A DNA stretch of 64,000 nucleotides, taken from Filimonas lacunae. Lineage in GTDB: Bacteria; Bacteroidota; Bacteroidia; Chitinophagales; Chitinophagaceae. Position 1 is the first letter of the stretch. Each line of letters opens with the position of its first letter. Shown here piece after piece: positions 45,179 to 54,627 of this stretch. The stretch is taken from contig NZ_AP017422.1 of NCBI RefSeq assembly GCF_002355595.1, positions 1,550,001 through 1,614,000 of the forward strand. Direction: 5' to 3'. A program made the translations under genes and the position numbers. The notes beneath the pieces are model-generated. The model had not been told where the DNA came from. It searched no databases and saw only the letters and a list, made by a program, of their open reading frames with translations.

Positions 45179-45703
45179 GATAAATAATATACAATATCAT
45201 TTATCCTATTGTTTGCCCGTGGAAAGGGATGGAGTGATAAATACTTATTTATAGGTAGCAGCAGCAGGCAGGTGGCGATGTGGTACTTTGTTGAGAAGCC
45301 CGTTGAAGCAGCTGATATTATGTTTGTTTGAATGTGTTAGGGCAGCAAAAGATGATTTAATAAAAAAAGTATATAAATAGATTGCTTTTATTCAGGGTGT
45401 TAATTATTTATTCCTTTTTTTATGATTTTGGTCTGCAATTTGTTCCTTGTACCGCAACTTATAAAGTTGTATATTATTAAAAGGAGAGGAGTAACTAAGG
45501 CAATTTGCGGTGGATGTTGGGAGTGGGTTGCTTTATTTACGGATAATTCGGACAAATGGATTTTCAGCCAAAACGCTATTTCCCGGAAGGACGTTACAGT
45601 TATAAGTTTTGAGATTGCTGCCACGTGTTAGTTCTAACCAACCTTTACTTTAAAAAACGAACTATTGATTTCATGGTAACTCAACGCTTATTCCTGGAAA
45701 ATT
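45179..45703. other. Gene-free 525-base divergent intergenic region
   Basis: The region is AT-rich and both strands lack a convincing coding frame. It contains a small dyad CAACTT-ATA-AAGTTG near 45458 and one TACTTTG word near 45282. I see no repeat, RNA gene or clear promoter in it. It presumably holds the control signals for the AraC gene and the polysaccharide-enzyme genes on either side. Confidence 0.4.
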
Positions 45704-48016
45704 ATGAAAAAAATTATACTACTTGTAGTGTACTCCTTATTGGTAGGCACCTGTTTAACTGCGCAGACTACCGGTTTTAAAAGTGGCAAAATTCCTATGG
45801 ACTCCTCCCGATGGTACCAGCTGGTAAATACCACCAGTGGTTTGGGCGGCCTGTCTAACGGCATCACCAATGAAGTGATACAAACGGGTTGGGGCAAGGT
45901 ATTAAACCAATGGGATTCGTATTATCCTATTGCCGATGATGAGATAATCAATATAGATAGTATTAAAATGTTCGACGGAGTGGGCATAAACACCGACCAG
46001 CCTACTACTTTGAGTGTGATTACTGCCGACTGGAAACGCATTCCTATGGCCACTTTCACCGGCAGCGGTTACATGCAGTGGGTGGGTCCTTATCCTAACC
46101 GTACTTACCAGGCAGGTGATAACATTTTTAAACTGGACAGCACCATACATAACCCACGCTACCTGGTGTTAACTACTTACTGGGCTTATCCTTCCGAATT
46201 GGAATTATATGGTACTTATAAATCTTCTACCAAAGCTGTTTCGGCCTATAAGCCTAAGCAAATTCGCATGAAGCAGGGTTTTGGGGTGAATGCGTTTGAG
46301 TGGAACTTTGAAAATGCTGCCGACCCTTCTGTGATCAGTGAAAAGGATATGAACATGGTAAAAAGCTTTACCGGTGTTCGTCATTATATGGACTGGGAAA
46401 AACTGGAATCCAAGCAAGGAGGTTACACATTCAATCCCTGCCATAGCGGTGGCTGGAACTATGATACTATTTACTGGCGTTGTAAAAAAGATGGCATTGA
46501 AGTGCTGGCCGATCTTAAACAGTTACCTACCTGGCTGGTAGCTACCTACCCTTCGGCCGATCAGAATTCAGAGAACGTGCCGGTGCCTTATGGTGCTGAT
46601 TTTTCAAACCCGGCTTCTTATATCTTACAGGCGAAGGTGGCTTTTCAATATGCAGCGCGTTACGGGCGCAATACCAAAGTGCCGGATGCTTTAATGAAAA
46701 TTGATGCTACTACCCGCTGGAACTTTGATCCTCCCAATAAAATTAGAAAGGGGCTCAACTATATTACCTATATCGAGTGCGATAACGAACGCAATAAGCC
46801 CTGGGTAGGCCGCAAGGGGTACCAGACCGGGCGTGAGTATGCCGCTAACTTATCGGCTTTTTATGATGGACATAAGCATACCCTGGGGGCAGATGTAGGG
46901 GTGAAAACTGCCGACTCTACCATGCAGGTGGTAATGGCCGGTTTGGCCGGGCCGGACGCTGATTTTGTAAAGGGTATGGTAGATTGGTGTAAAGAGTTTC
47001 GCGGTTATAAGAAAGATGGTAAGGTAGATTTATGCTGGGATATCATCAACTATCACTTTTATTCCAATAATGCTGCAGGCACAGTGGGCATAGCCCCGGA
47101 AGGTTCGGGTGCGGTAGCAGCAGCCAAAAGGTTTTTGCAGCTGGCGCATGACTATGCTTACGATATGCCGGTATGGGTTACAGAAGCGGGATATGATTTA
47201 AACAGCGGCAGCCCTTTTCATACCGTAGCTATTGGCAATAAGAATACACAAGAAACGCAGGCCGACTGGATTTTAAGAACGGCGTTACTCTATAACCGTT
47301 TGGGGATAGACCGGGTGTTCTTTTATATGATGTATGATGATAATGCCAACAGCGGTATTCAGTTTGCATCGTCCGGTTTAATTAATGACAACCGTACACG
47401 CCGCCCATCCGCCGATTTCCTGTATCAGACGAATAAATTGCTGGGACAATATATTTACCAGGAAACGATGAACAACAGCCCGATTGTAGATCGCTATGCG
47501 TTGAACGGACAAAATGCATATGCGTTAATGATGCCTACACAAAATAATACCGTTGCTACCTATTCTTTAAATGTAGGTGAGGCAGGTTATGTAAATGTGT
47601 ACACTCCTACAGTTGGCAAAGACAGCATGACAGTAAAGCGTGTTACGGTGCCTTCCTCCGGTCGTGTTTCGTTACAGATTTCTGAAACACCCATTTTTGC
47701 CATTCCTGGTGGCAAAAGAGCATTGCCCGGAGATACCGTGGTTACCGCACCGATAGACACGCTGCTGGCATCGCTGCAACTGTACCCTAACCCTACCACT
47801 AACCTGCTGAATGTAGTATTGAACAACGACAAGAAAAGTGCGGTAGACATTAGTGTGTATGATTTTACAGGAAGGTTGATTAAGAGAAGCACTTATGCCA
47901 AGCCCGACCAGGTATTACGTACCAACCTGAACTTTACAGATGTTGCTGCGGGCATGTACTTAGTAGAAATACGACAAAGCAATGAGCGGGTAAGCCGGGG
48001 CGTGTTGAAGTACTGA
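45704..48016 (+). CDS. T9SS-exported glycoside hydrolase, clan GH-A (GH39/GH5-like)
   Basis: A 770-residue exported enzyme. It has a signal peptide (MKKIILLVVYSLLVGTCLTAQ), an N-terminal beta domain (about 30-170) and a (beta/alpha)8 barrel (about 185-600). The acid/base Glu is E362 in IECDNERNKPW and the nucleophile is E494 in VTEAGYD. A beta domain and a type IX secretion sorting tail (LYPNPTTNLLNVVL to the end) follow. The polysaccharide is not deducible, but the placement next to a pectate-lyase-like gene and an AraC regulator suggests plant cell-wall degradation. The family number is uncertain; clan A is clear from the two Glu motifs. Confidence 0.8.
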   Translation: MKKIILLVVYSLLVGTCLTAQTTGFKSGKIPMDSSRWYQLVNTTSGLGGLSNGITNEVIQTGWGKVLNQWDSYYPIADDEIINIDSIKMFDGVGINTDQPTTLSVITADWKRIPMATFTGSGYMQWVGPYPNRTYQAGDNIFKLDSTIHNPRYLVLTTYWAYPSELELYGTYKSSTKAVSAYKPKQIRMKQGFGVNAFEWNFENAADPSVISEKDMNMVKSFTGVRHYMDWEKLESKQGGYTFNPCHSGGWNYDTIYWRCKKDGIEVLADLKQLPTWLVATYPSADQNSENVPVPYGADFSNPASYILQAKVAFQYAARYGRNTKVPDALMKIDATTRWNFDPPNKIRKGLNYITYIECDNERNKPWVGRKGYQTGREYAANLSAFYDGHKHTLGADVGVKTADSTMQVVMAGLAGPDADFVKGMVDWCKEFRGYKKDGKVDLCWDIINYHFYSNNAAGTVGIAPEGSGAVAAAKRFLQLAHDYAYDMPVWVTEAGYDLNSGSPFHTVAIGNKNTQETQADWILRTALLYNRLGIDRVFFYMMYDDNANSGIQFASSGLINDNRTRRPSADFLYQTNKLLGQYIYQETMNNSPIVDRYALNGQNAYALMMPTQNNTVATYSLNVGEAGYVNVYTPTVGKDSMTVKRVTVPSSGRVSLQISETPIFAIPGGKRALPGDTVVTAPIDTLLASLQLYPNPTTNLLNVVLNNDKKSAVDISVYDFTGRLIKRSTYAKPDQVLRTNLNFTDVAAGMYLVEIRQSNERVSRGVLKY

Positions 48017-48132
48017 GGGAACTTATAAACCTTATACAGGAACACTTGTGCGCCTATCGTTTGCATAAATATTTACATATGTTTATTCGTTTTGCGAAAA
48101 CGTGTGGAATATTTTGTAGCAAATAACCTAAA

Positions 48133-50409
48133 ATGAAACTACGATTGCTTGTTGTCTGCTGCCTGGTTAGCAGCAGTCTAACGTATGCACAAACCACCCT
48201 GTATGTATCTCCTTCGGGAAGTGCTTCCAATTCCGGAACTTCTATTTCAGCCCCAACAACACTAGCGGTGGCCATTACTACGGTAACGGCCGGGGGAACT
48301 ATTTACATGCGTGGCGGAACCTATTCTTATTCCGCTTCCGCTATTATTGACGACACCAATAATGGCACCGCATCTGCCAACAAAAACATTACGGCCTATA
48401 ATGGCGAAGTGCCGGTGCTGGATTTTTCGGGCCAGGCGGTGGCCGATGCCAACAGGGGCTTTGTATTGGATGGCGATTACTGGCATGTCACCGGCCTTAC
48501 TATTACGGGTGCAGGTGATAATGGTATGTTGTTATCTGGTAATGGCAACACTATTGAAAAATGCATTTTCAGTAAAAACCATGATAGTGGTTTGCAGTTA
48601 AGCCGTTACAAAACCACTAATGCCACTTTAAGCACCTGGCCTTCCAACAACCTGGTATTGAATTGTGAGGCTTTTGACAACCAGGATGCAGGCAATGAAA
48701 ATGCAGATGGCTTTGCTGCCAAGTTAACCTGCGGCACAGGCAATGTGTTTCGCGGATGTATTTCACATAACAACATTGATGATGGATGGGACTTTTACGC
48801 TAAATCTGAAACCGGCCCTATTGGCCCTGTAACATTAGAAAACTGTGTTTCTTACGGTAACGGTACTTTAAGCACGGGCTCAACTTCCGGCTCCGGCGAT
48901 AAAAATGGTTTTAAGCTGGGTGGCTCGGGCATTGCCGTAAACCATATTGTACGTCGTTGTATCGCTTTTAACAACGGACATCATGGCTTTACCGATAATG
49001 ATAACCCGGGTAATATTGAAGTAAGCAATAACACCAGCTACAATAATGCAGAATCTAACTTTAATTTCAGAACAGGCAGCACGGCTACTTTCCGTAATAA
49101 TCTTTCGTATAATGCAGGTTCCAGCGATAAAAGCAATGGCACAGATGTAGGCACCAGCAATGTATGGTGGAAAAACAATGTAAGCACCAATAGTGGCAGC
49201 CTGGTAGTAAGCAGCGCCGATTTTGTTACGCTTACCCCTTCTGTTACCAAAAACACGGATGGCAGTCCTAATACCGGTAACTTTTTATCGCTGGTAAGCA
49301 CCAGTGACTTAATTAATGCAGGTGTTACTGCTTCGGGTATTACCTACAGTGGTTCAGCACCTGATATCGGCGCCAAAGAATATGGTGGTTCTACTGGCGG
49401 CGGTGGCACCACACCGGTTACCTATACGCTTACAACTACAGCATCACCTTCCAATGGTGGTACTATCACCAGGAGCCCGGATTCTGCTTCTTATACTTCC
49501 GGCAGAACGGTTACTTTAACTGCAACACCCGCCAGTGGTTACACGTTCAGCAGCTGGAGTGGGGGAGCCAGCGGCACTTCTGCTACAGTAAGTGTAGTAG
49601 TTACTGCCAACACTTCTGTAACCGCCAACTTCACAGCTACTTCTACCGGTGGTGGTAACACGTTACGTATTGATGATGCAGCCAGTTCTGTATCAGGTTA
49701 TTGCGGGGCAGATGGCAGCAGGCAAAATACCTACAGCGGCGCTGATGGTGGTTATTATATCAATTTAAGTAACTCGGCTTCCAAGGGCATTAACTATTAT
49801 GTAAGTGTGCCTGCGGCGGGTACTTATTCTTTTGTATGGCGCTATGCGCATGGTACCACTAATGGTTCTTACACTGCCCGCCTGCTGGTAAATGGCAGTA
49901 CGGCTGTATCTTCTATCAGCTTCCCGGCTACAGGTGCATGGACTACCTGGACCACCACCGGAGCGGTAACAGCCGCTTTATCAGCCGGTGTAAATGTGAT
50001 ACGCCTGGAAACAACAGCCTCGGCAGAGTTTGCTATTATAGACTGGTTAGAAGTTACCGGGACCAGTCCTACTGCTGCCTCGTGCAGTGCTTCTATTGGT
50101 AGTTTGTCTGCTGTGGTATCTGCTGCGCCTTCTTTAAAAGAAGAAAGTGGTAGCAATGCTTCGCTGGGTGTGTATCCTAACCCGGCCAATAATTACGCTA
50201 CGGTGCAGTTTACCACCCGCAAAGCGGGTGTGATAGCAGTGCAGTTGTATAATGCTAATGGACAGCTGGTACAGGTGATAGCGAATAAATCGTTCCCTGC
50301 CGGCCTGAACAAAGTGGGCTTTGGTTGTGGTGCGTTAAGTGCAGGCGCTTACTTTATCCGCATAGATGGAGGAGGGTTGAAAGCTACTACGCAGTTATTG
50401 AAACAATAA
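48133..50409 (+). CDS. T9SS-exported PL9-like pectate lyase with carbohydrate-binding module
   Basis: A 758-residue exported protein: signal peptide, then a right-handed parallel beta-helix (about 25-410), a bacterial-repeat domain (about 430-500; GGTITRSPDSASYTSG), a CBM6/35-like sandwich (about 510-640), and a type IX secretion tail (VYPNPANNYATVQF). The helix carries NADGFAAK with the likely catalytic K197 and DDGWDFYAK, typical of the PL9 pectate-lyase fold, so Ca2+-dependent cleavage of polygalacturonate is likely. It is 116 bases after the clan-A hydrolase gene and followed by a terminator. Confidence 0.8.
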   Translation: MKLRLLVVCCLVSSSLTYAQTTLYVSPSGSASNSGTSISAPTTLAVAITTVTAGGTIYMRGGTYSYSASAIIDDTNNGTASANKNITAYNGEVPVLDFSGQAVADANRGFVLDGDYWHVTGLTITGAGDNGMLLSGNGNTIEKCIFSKNHDSGLQLSRYKTTNATLSTWPSNNLVLNCEAFDNQDAGNENADGFAAKLTCGTGNVFRGCISHNNIDDGWDFYAKSETGPIGPVTLENCVSYGNGTLSTGSTSGSGDKNGFKLGGSGIAVNHIVRRCIAFNNGHHGFTDNDNPGNIEVSNNTSYNNAESNFNFRTGSTATFRNNLSYNAGSSDKSNGTDVGTSNVWWKNNVSTNSGSLVVSSADFVTLTPSVTKNTDGSPNTGNFLSLVSTSDLINAGVTASGITYSGSAPDIGAKEYGGSTGGGGTTPVTYTLTTTASPSNGGTITRSPDSASYTSGRTVTLTATPASGYTFSSWSGGASGTSATVSVVVTANTSVTANFTATSTGGGNTLRIDDAASSVSGYCGADGSRQNTYSGADGGYYINLSNSASKGINYYVSVPAAGTYSFVWRYAHGTTNGSYTARLLVNGSTAVSSISFPATGAWTTWTTTGAVTAALSAGVNVIRLETTASAEFAIIDWLEVTGTSPTAASCSASIGSLSAVVSAAPSLKEESGSNASLGVYPNPANNYATVQFTTRKAGVIAVQLYNANGQLVQVIANKSFPAGLNKVGFGCGALSAGAYFIRIDGGGLKATTQLLKQ

Positions 50410-50431
50410 TAATATTGCTTGTTGTATAGTT

Positions 50432-50480
50432 AAGAGGTTGTTCTATCTATTATTGCTGTAGATAGTAACAACCTCTTTCT
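50432..50480. terminator. Bidirectional terminator between the lyase and SDR genes
   Basis: An 18-bp stem starting AAGAGGTTGTTCTATC, with one bulged base, is flanked by A and T runs. It lies between two convergent genes and can serve both. Confidence 0.85.
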
Positions 50481-50493
50481 GTTTCGTCAATGC

Positions 50494-51279
50494 TTATACT
50501 ACAGGAAGCGTACCGCCATCAATAGCATAGCTGGTACCGGTAAGATAAGCTGCTGCCGGTGAAACCAGGAAGTGTACCAGTGATGCTACTTCTTCCGGTG
50601 CTGCCATTCTGCCCATAGGTATGCCACCCACCTGGTTAAGCAGTTGCTGATAACCTTCTTCCAGGGATATGCCCGAAGCGGTAGCAAAGTCCTGGATAAA
50701 CTTTTCCATAGGTGGAGTTTTGGTTGCTCCCGGCGCTACCGTTAATACCCGCACGCCTTTGCTGGCAGTTTCTGTTGCTAATGCTTTACTGTAGCTGTTT
50801 AACGCTGCTTTGGATACCGCATAGGCCATGTTCAGATTCCATAAAGGTAGCTTTCCTGCTACGGAAGAGATATGGATGATAACGCCGCTTTTTTGTTCCA
50901 GCATTTTAGGTAACAGTGTCCTGTCTAAACGGGTGGCTGCTATTAAATTCAGCTGCAACTCATTCTCCCAATGTTCGTCGGTTAAAGTGCTGAAACCGCC
51001 GCCCGGCGCGGTAAGGCCACCTACATTGTTGATGAGAATATCAATGCCGTCAAACTTTGTATTGATTTCATTGACAAGTTGAGCTACATCAGCGGCTTGT
51101 GTTAAGTCAGCCGCAATGAAATGATGGGCTGTATTGCCTTCTCCCGGATGATTTCTTGCTGTAACAATCACTTGTGCGCCTGCCTGTGCCAACTCGTCGG
51201 CAATTGCTTTTCCAATGCCTTTAGTACCGCCTGTTACCAATGCTCTTTTGCCCTGAAGGCTTGTGTTAAAAGTTTGCAT
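50494..51279 (-). CDS. Short-chain dehydrogenase/reductase (SDR)
   Basis: A 261-residue NAD(P)-dependent oxidoreductase of the classical SDR type. The nucleotide motif is VTGGTKGIGKA (about 15-25), NNVGG is the structural motif, the Ser lies in IHISSVAG, and YAVSK is the Tyr-x-x-x-Lys catalytic pair. The C-terminus ends GTSYAIDGGTLPVV, as in FabG-like enzymes. It is the last gene of a minus-strand pair with tetR, 96 bases downstream of it, and carries two operator-like dyads in its leader. The substrate is unknown. Confidence 0.92.
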   Translation of the reverse strand: MQTFNTSLQGKRALVTGGTKGIGKAIADELAQAGAQVIVTARNHPGEGNTAHHFIAADLTQAADVAQLVNEINTKFDGIDILINNVGGLTAPGGGFSTLTDEHWENELQLNLIAATRLDRTLLPKMLEQKSGVIIHISSVAGKLPLWNLNMAYAVSKAALNSYSKALATETASKGVRVLTVAPGATKTPPMEKFIQDFATASGISLEEGYQQLLNQVGGIPMGRMAAPEEVASLVHFLVSPAAAYLTGTSYAIDGGTLPVV

Positions 51280-51293
51280 GTTGTGTGTTTTAT

Positions 51294-51313
51294 TTTGAAT
51301 TGTTTGTTTCAGA
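51294..51313. promoter_or_regulatory. TetR-type operator 1 (TTTGAA-N8-TTCAGA)
   Basis: It lies 15 bases upstream of the SDR start and matches the two other sites in sequence and spacing. Confidence 0.6.
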
Positions 51314-51340
51314 ATTGTAGCTGGTTGTATGTAATGGTAT

Positions 51341-51360
51341 TTTGAAATGTATGTTTCAGA
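51341..51360. promoter_or_regulatory. TetR-type operator 2 (TTTGAA-N8-TTCAGA)
   Basis: It is 47 bases from operator 1 in the same gap, just after the tetR stop. The arms and the 8-base centre are the same as in site 1. Confidence 0.6.
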
Positions 51361-51375
51361 ATGAGTGAAATTTTT

Positions 51376-51954
51376 TTACTTAGTGAGTTGCTTAATGAAG
51401 TACTGCGCCATCTTCTTTATTTTGGCGGGATCTCTATGCAGGATAAACGATTCGTTCCATCCTATCCAGGTGCTGTTGAAGTAATCAGCCAGCAGTTTAG
51501 GATCTTCGTCTGATGCTATTTCGCCCTGGTCCATCGCTGCTTTAATCAGCTTGTATAAAAACTGGTAGGAGTAGTCGTTGTCTGCTTTGAGTATGTCTTT
51601 TATCCGCTCGTCGTTGGGGCCAACTTCAAAAGCGGCTTTAATAGCCATGCAGCTTTCTTCTCCGTTAATGATCACTTTAACGGCATCGTTGATGTAATTG
51701 ATTAATATACTTAATGGAGAAGAGGTGGCTGTTAGCCGTTGCTGAAAGTCTTTTTTACGGATATCGGTGTAATACTGTACGCACCTTACAAATAGTTCCT
51801 GTTTATCTCCAATAGTATTATAAAGGCTACTGCTATTGATTTTCATGGCATCGGTAAGGTCGCGTAGCGAAGAGCCATTATAGCCCTTCTTCCAAAAAAC
51901 TTCCATTGCTTTCTGGATGGCTCCTTCTTCATCAAACTCAACATTCCTTGCCAT
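51376..51954 (-). CDS. TetR/AcrR-family transcriptional repressor
   Basis: A 192-residue repressor with an N-terminal helix-turn-helix (GAIQKAMEVFWKKGYNGSSL, then LTDAMKINSSSLYNTIGDKQ, as in the family) and a C-terminal all-helical ligand domain with a TetR_C-like pattern. Operator-like dyads occur just upstream of its own start and twice in the downstream SDR leader. Autorepression and control of the SDR gene are therefore likely, with the inducer probably a substrate of the SDR enzyme. Confidence 0.92.
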   Translation of the reverse strand: MARNVEFDEEGAIQKAMEVFWKKGYNGSSLRDLTDAMKINSSSLYNTIGDKQELFVRCVQYYTDIRKKDFQQRLTATSSPLSILINYINDAVKVIINGEESCMAIKAAFEVGPNDERIKDILKADNDYSYQFLYKLIKAAMDQGEIASDEDPKLLADYFNSTWIGWNESFILHRDPAKIKKMAQYFIKQLTK

Positions 51955-51986
51955 GATTTCTTATTCTGATGCAAACATAGTTTAAT

Positions 51987-52006
51987 TCTGAAACAAATGA
52001 TTCAGA
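51987..52006. promoter_or_regulatory. TetR-type operator 3 (TCTGAA-N8-TTCAGA)
   Basis: A perfect 6-bp dyad with an 8-base centre 32 bases upstream of the tetR start, matching the two sites ahead of the SDR gene. Confidence 0.6.
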
Positions 52007-52040
52007 TAGTGGTGCCTTTTTTATTTGGCCTCTAAAAACC

Positions 52041-52070
52041 AGCAGGCGCTTCACGAATGAAACGCCTGCT
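52041..52070 (-). terminator. Terminator of the hen1-pnkp operon
   Basis: AGCAGGCGCTTCA and its complement (one mismatch) form a stem 12 bases past the pnkp stop, followed on the minus strand by a T run. Almost the same repeat ends the outer-membrane barrel gene at 56091-56117. Confidence 0.75.
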
Positions 52071-52081
52071 AAATGGGTGAT

Positions 52082-54625
52082 TTACAACCGTGGATCAACT
52101 GGTTCGCTTTCCAGTGCCAGCACGCCTGTTACGCATTGGTGTATTTTTCGCAACGGATGCCGGGCCACAAAGCTTTCTATGGCTTCCACACCTAAAGCAA
52201 ATTCGCGCAGGGCCATGGAACGTTTAGCTTGCAGGCCACGTTTTTTCAGCCTTTTCAGGTTATCGGCACGGGTGTATTCGGCGCCATAAATAATGCGCAG
52301 GTATTCTGTACCTCTTATTTTAACGGCAGGCTGTATCAATCCCCTTTTACCTTGTACTATGTAGTCCATCGGTTTAACCACCATGCCTTCACCGCCTGCT
52401 GCGGTAAGTTGCAGCCACCATGCAGTAGCTGCTTCCCGCTCAGCAGCGTTTTCCAGTGTTATTACGGTATAGTTGGTAGCTATCATGGGGTTGCCTTCTC
52501 CTCCGCAGAATTTTGCTATCTCCTGCATATGCCACTCATGCGTTTTGTCAAAATAAGTGCGGCCTTCTGTTGCCAGTATATGAAACGGTGCCAGTTTGTA
52601 ATCGTTCAGCGATTTCACTTCCCAGCAATAGCGGCCATAAGCAGCGGTAAACTGCTTGCTCAGGGTGGCCCGTTCAGTGTACTGGTTCAGTAATGATAGT
52701 ATATCAGGGTTGTTGCCTGCCTGTTGTAAGGCGGATACCGCCTGCTGTAATCCATTACGCGCTGCTGCTCCCGTAGCAGCATACTGTTGTTGTAGCAATG
52801 CCTGGGCCTTGGCGCTCCAGGGCATTAGCTCCGTATCCAGGCATACCCAGTCTGTATCAAACTTGGTCCAGAAATCCCTTTCTGTCAGCACTGTCTGCAC
52901 CATTTGCAGAAAAGCCTGTTCTGTGGCTTTGTCTGTAAAAAATGCCCGGCCGGTACGTGTGTAGCAAATGCCTATGCTGTTATCAGTGATGCCAAACCGT
53001 TCTTTTACTACATCCTTGTTTTTGCATATTATCACTACTGCTCTTGAACCCATATGTTTTTCTTCACAAATCACCTGGGTTACTCCGTTGTTCTGGTAAT
53101 ACTGCCAGGCTTCTTCGGGGTGTTCCAGATAATCCGGCAGGTTGCTGGTTTCGGAAGGTGACATAGTGGGTGGCAGGTAGATAAGCCATTGCGGGTTCAC
53201 CGCATACCGACTCATTACTTCCAGTGCTGCCGCAGAATGTCCTTCGCGAATAGTAACGCCTTGTAACAACCGGGTATGTATCTGTTGTTTACCTATGATG
53301 TCTGCTATATCCGGCAAGGCATCATGCAACTGTTGCAGGCTTATGGCTTCCGGTGTTAATTGCAGTGGGCGTGTGGGTGTAACATAAGTTTGTAAGGCAT
53401 TCACACTTACCAGTTCCCGCTCAGGATAACGCAGAGCTGTAAGCTTGCCGCCGAATACACAGCCAGTATCTATATCTATAGTATTGTTCAGCCATTCCGC
53501 TTTTACCACAGGAGTGTGCCCATATACTACGGTAGCTTGGCCACGGTATTCAAGGGCCCAGTTAAAGCGCACGGGTAAACCAAACTCGTCGGTTTCGCCT
53601 GTGGTTTCTCCATACAGGCAAAAGTCTCTTACCGGGGCTGCGCCACGGCCCTGCATATTTTCTTTTAACCCGGCATGCGCTACCACCAGTTTGCCGCCAT
53701 CTAACACATAGTGGCTTATCAAACCATCCAGAAACGCAGCCAGTTTTTGTTTAAATTCCTCTGTTTCTGTAGCCAGTTGGGAAGTTGTGGCTTCGAGTCC
53801 GTGAGTTAACTGCACGTTCTTGCCCTGTAACCATTTCAACAGTTTTATATCATGGTTGCCCGGCACGCACAAAGCAGCTCCGTCCTGCACCGCCTGCATT
53901 ACCAGCTTCAGCACAGCAGGAGAGTTGGGCCCCCTGTCAACCAGGTCACCTATAAACACCAGCTTTCTATTGTTGTGTACGCTTACTTTGTATGCATCTT
54001 TATCTACGGAATACCCAAGGGTAACCAGCAAGCTGCATAATTCATCGTAACAGCCATGTACATCACCTATAATATCAAATGGACCTGTTTCGCTGGTTTT
54101 ATTCGTCCATAACGCCACACGTTCTAGGGCAGTAATGGCGGCTACCTGTTCCGGCGTATTCCATTCATAAACTTTTTTAAATCCTTCCAGTCGCAGTTTA
54201 CCTAGTCCTCTTCTTAACTGGTTCACATGCCCGATAATGGCGTGTGGGGGTATCTGTCTGTCGGTGCGCAGCTTGTTTCTTTCCAGGCAAACCCTGTCAC
54301 GCATGTTCAATACCAGCGCAACGGGCATTACATAATATTCCCGGGCCAGTTGCACCAGTCGTTTACGGTCTTCCGGCCTTACATTGGTGGCATCTACTAC
54401 GGTAAGCAATCCCCGCTTTAAGCGTTTACCCACTATGTAATACAGGAGGTCGAAGGCATCGGCCGAGGCTTCCATGCTGTTTTCATCATTACTTACCATA
54501 GCACGGCAGGCATCACTGCTTACCACCTCGGAAGGCTGAAACCATTGGCGGGCAAAGCTGCTTTTGCCGGAGCTGGAAGCGCCTGCCAGTATTACTAAGG
54601 CTAATTCAGGTATTTGTATAGTCAT
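52082..54625 (-). CDS. pnkp: Bacterial polynucleotide kinase-phosphatase-ligase (RNA repair)
   Basis: An 847-residue three-domain RNA-repair enzyme of the bacterial Pnkp type. The N-terminal kinase has a P-loop GASSSGKSS (15-23) that phosphorylates 5'-OH RNA ends. The central metallophosphatase (about 180-410) has GDVHGCYDE, GDLVDRGPN and GNHD, and removes 2',3'-cyclic phosphate. The C-terminal adenylyltransferase/ligase has the nucleotide Lys K523 in EEKHMGSR. The length is close to the known enzyme from Clostridium thermocellum (about 870). It follows hen1 by 2 bases; Pnkp and Hen1 work together to seal broken RNA and mark the repaired end. Confidence 0.95.
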   Translation of the reverse strand: MTIQIPELALVILAGASSSGKSSFARQWFQPSEVVSSDACRAMVSNDENSMEASADAFDLLYYIVGKRLKRGLLTVVDATNVRPEDRKRLVQLAREYYVMPVALVLNMRDRVCLERNKLRTDRQIPPHAIIGHVNQLRRGLGKLRLEGFKKVYEWNTPEQVAAITALERVALWTNKTSETGPFDIIGDVHGCYDELCSLLVTLGYSVDKDAYKVSVHNNRKLVFIGDLVDRGPNSPAVLKLVMQAVQDGAALCVPGNHDIKLLKWLQGKNVQLTHGLEATTSQLATETEEFKQKLAAFLDGLISHYVLDGGKLVVAHAGLKENMQGRGAAPVRDFCLYGETTGETDEFGLPVRFNWALEYRGQATVVYGHTPVVKAEWLNNTIDIDTGCVFGGKLTALRYPERELVSVNALQTYVTPTRPLQLTPEAISLQQLHDALPDIADIIGKQQIHTRLLQGVTIREGHSAAALEVMSRYAVNPQWLIYLPPTMSPSETSNLPDYLEHPEEAWQYYQNNGVTQVICEEKHMGSRAVVIICKNKDVVKERFGITDNSIGICYTRTGRAFFTDKATEQAFLQMVQTVLTERDFWTKFDTDWVCLDTELMPWSAKAQALLQQQYAATGAAARNGLQQAVSALQQAGNNPDILSLLNQYTERATLSKQFTAAYGRYCWEVKSLNDYKLAPFHILATEGRTYFDKTHEWHMQEIAKFCGGEGNPMIATNYTVITLENAAEREAATAWWLQLTAAGGEGMVVKPMDYIVQGKRGLIQPAVKIRGTEYLRIIYGAEYTRADNLKRLKKRGLQAKRSMALREFALGVEAIESFVARHPLRKIHQCVTGVLALESEPVDPRL

Positions 54626-54627
54626 GA

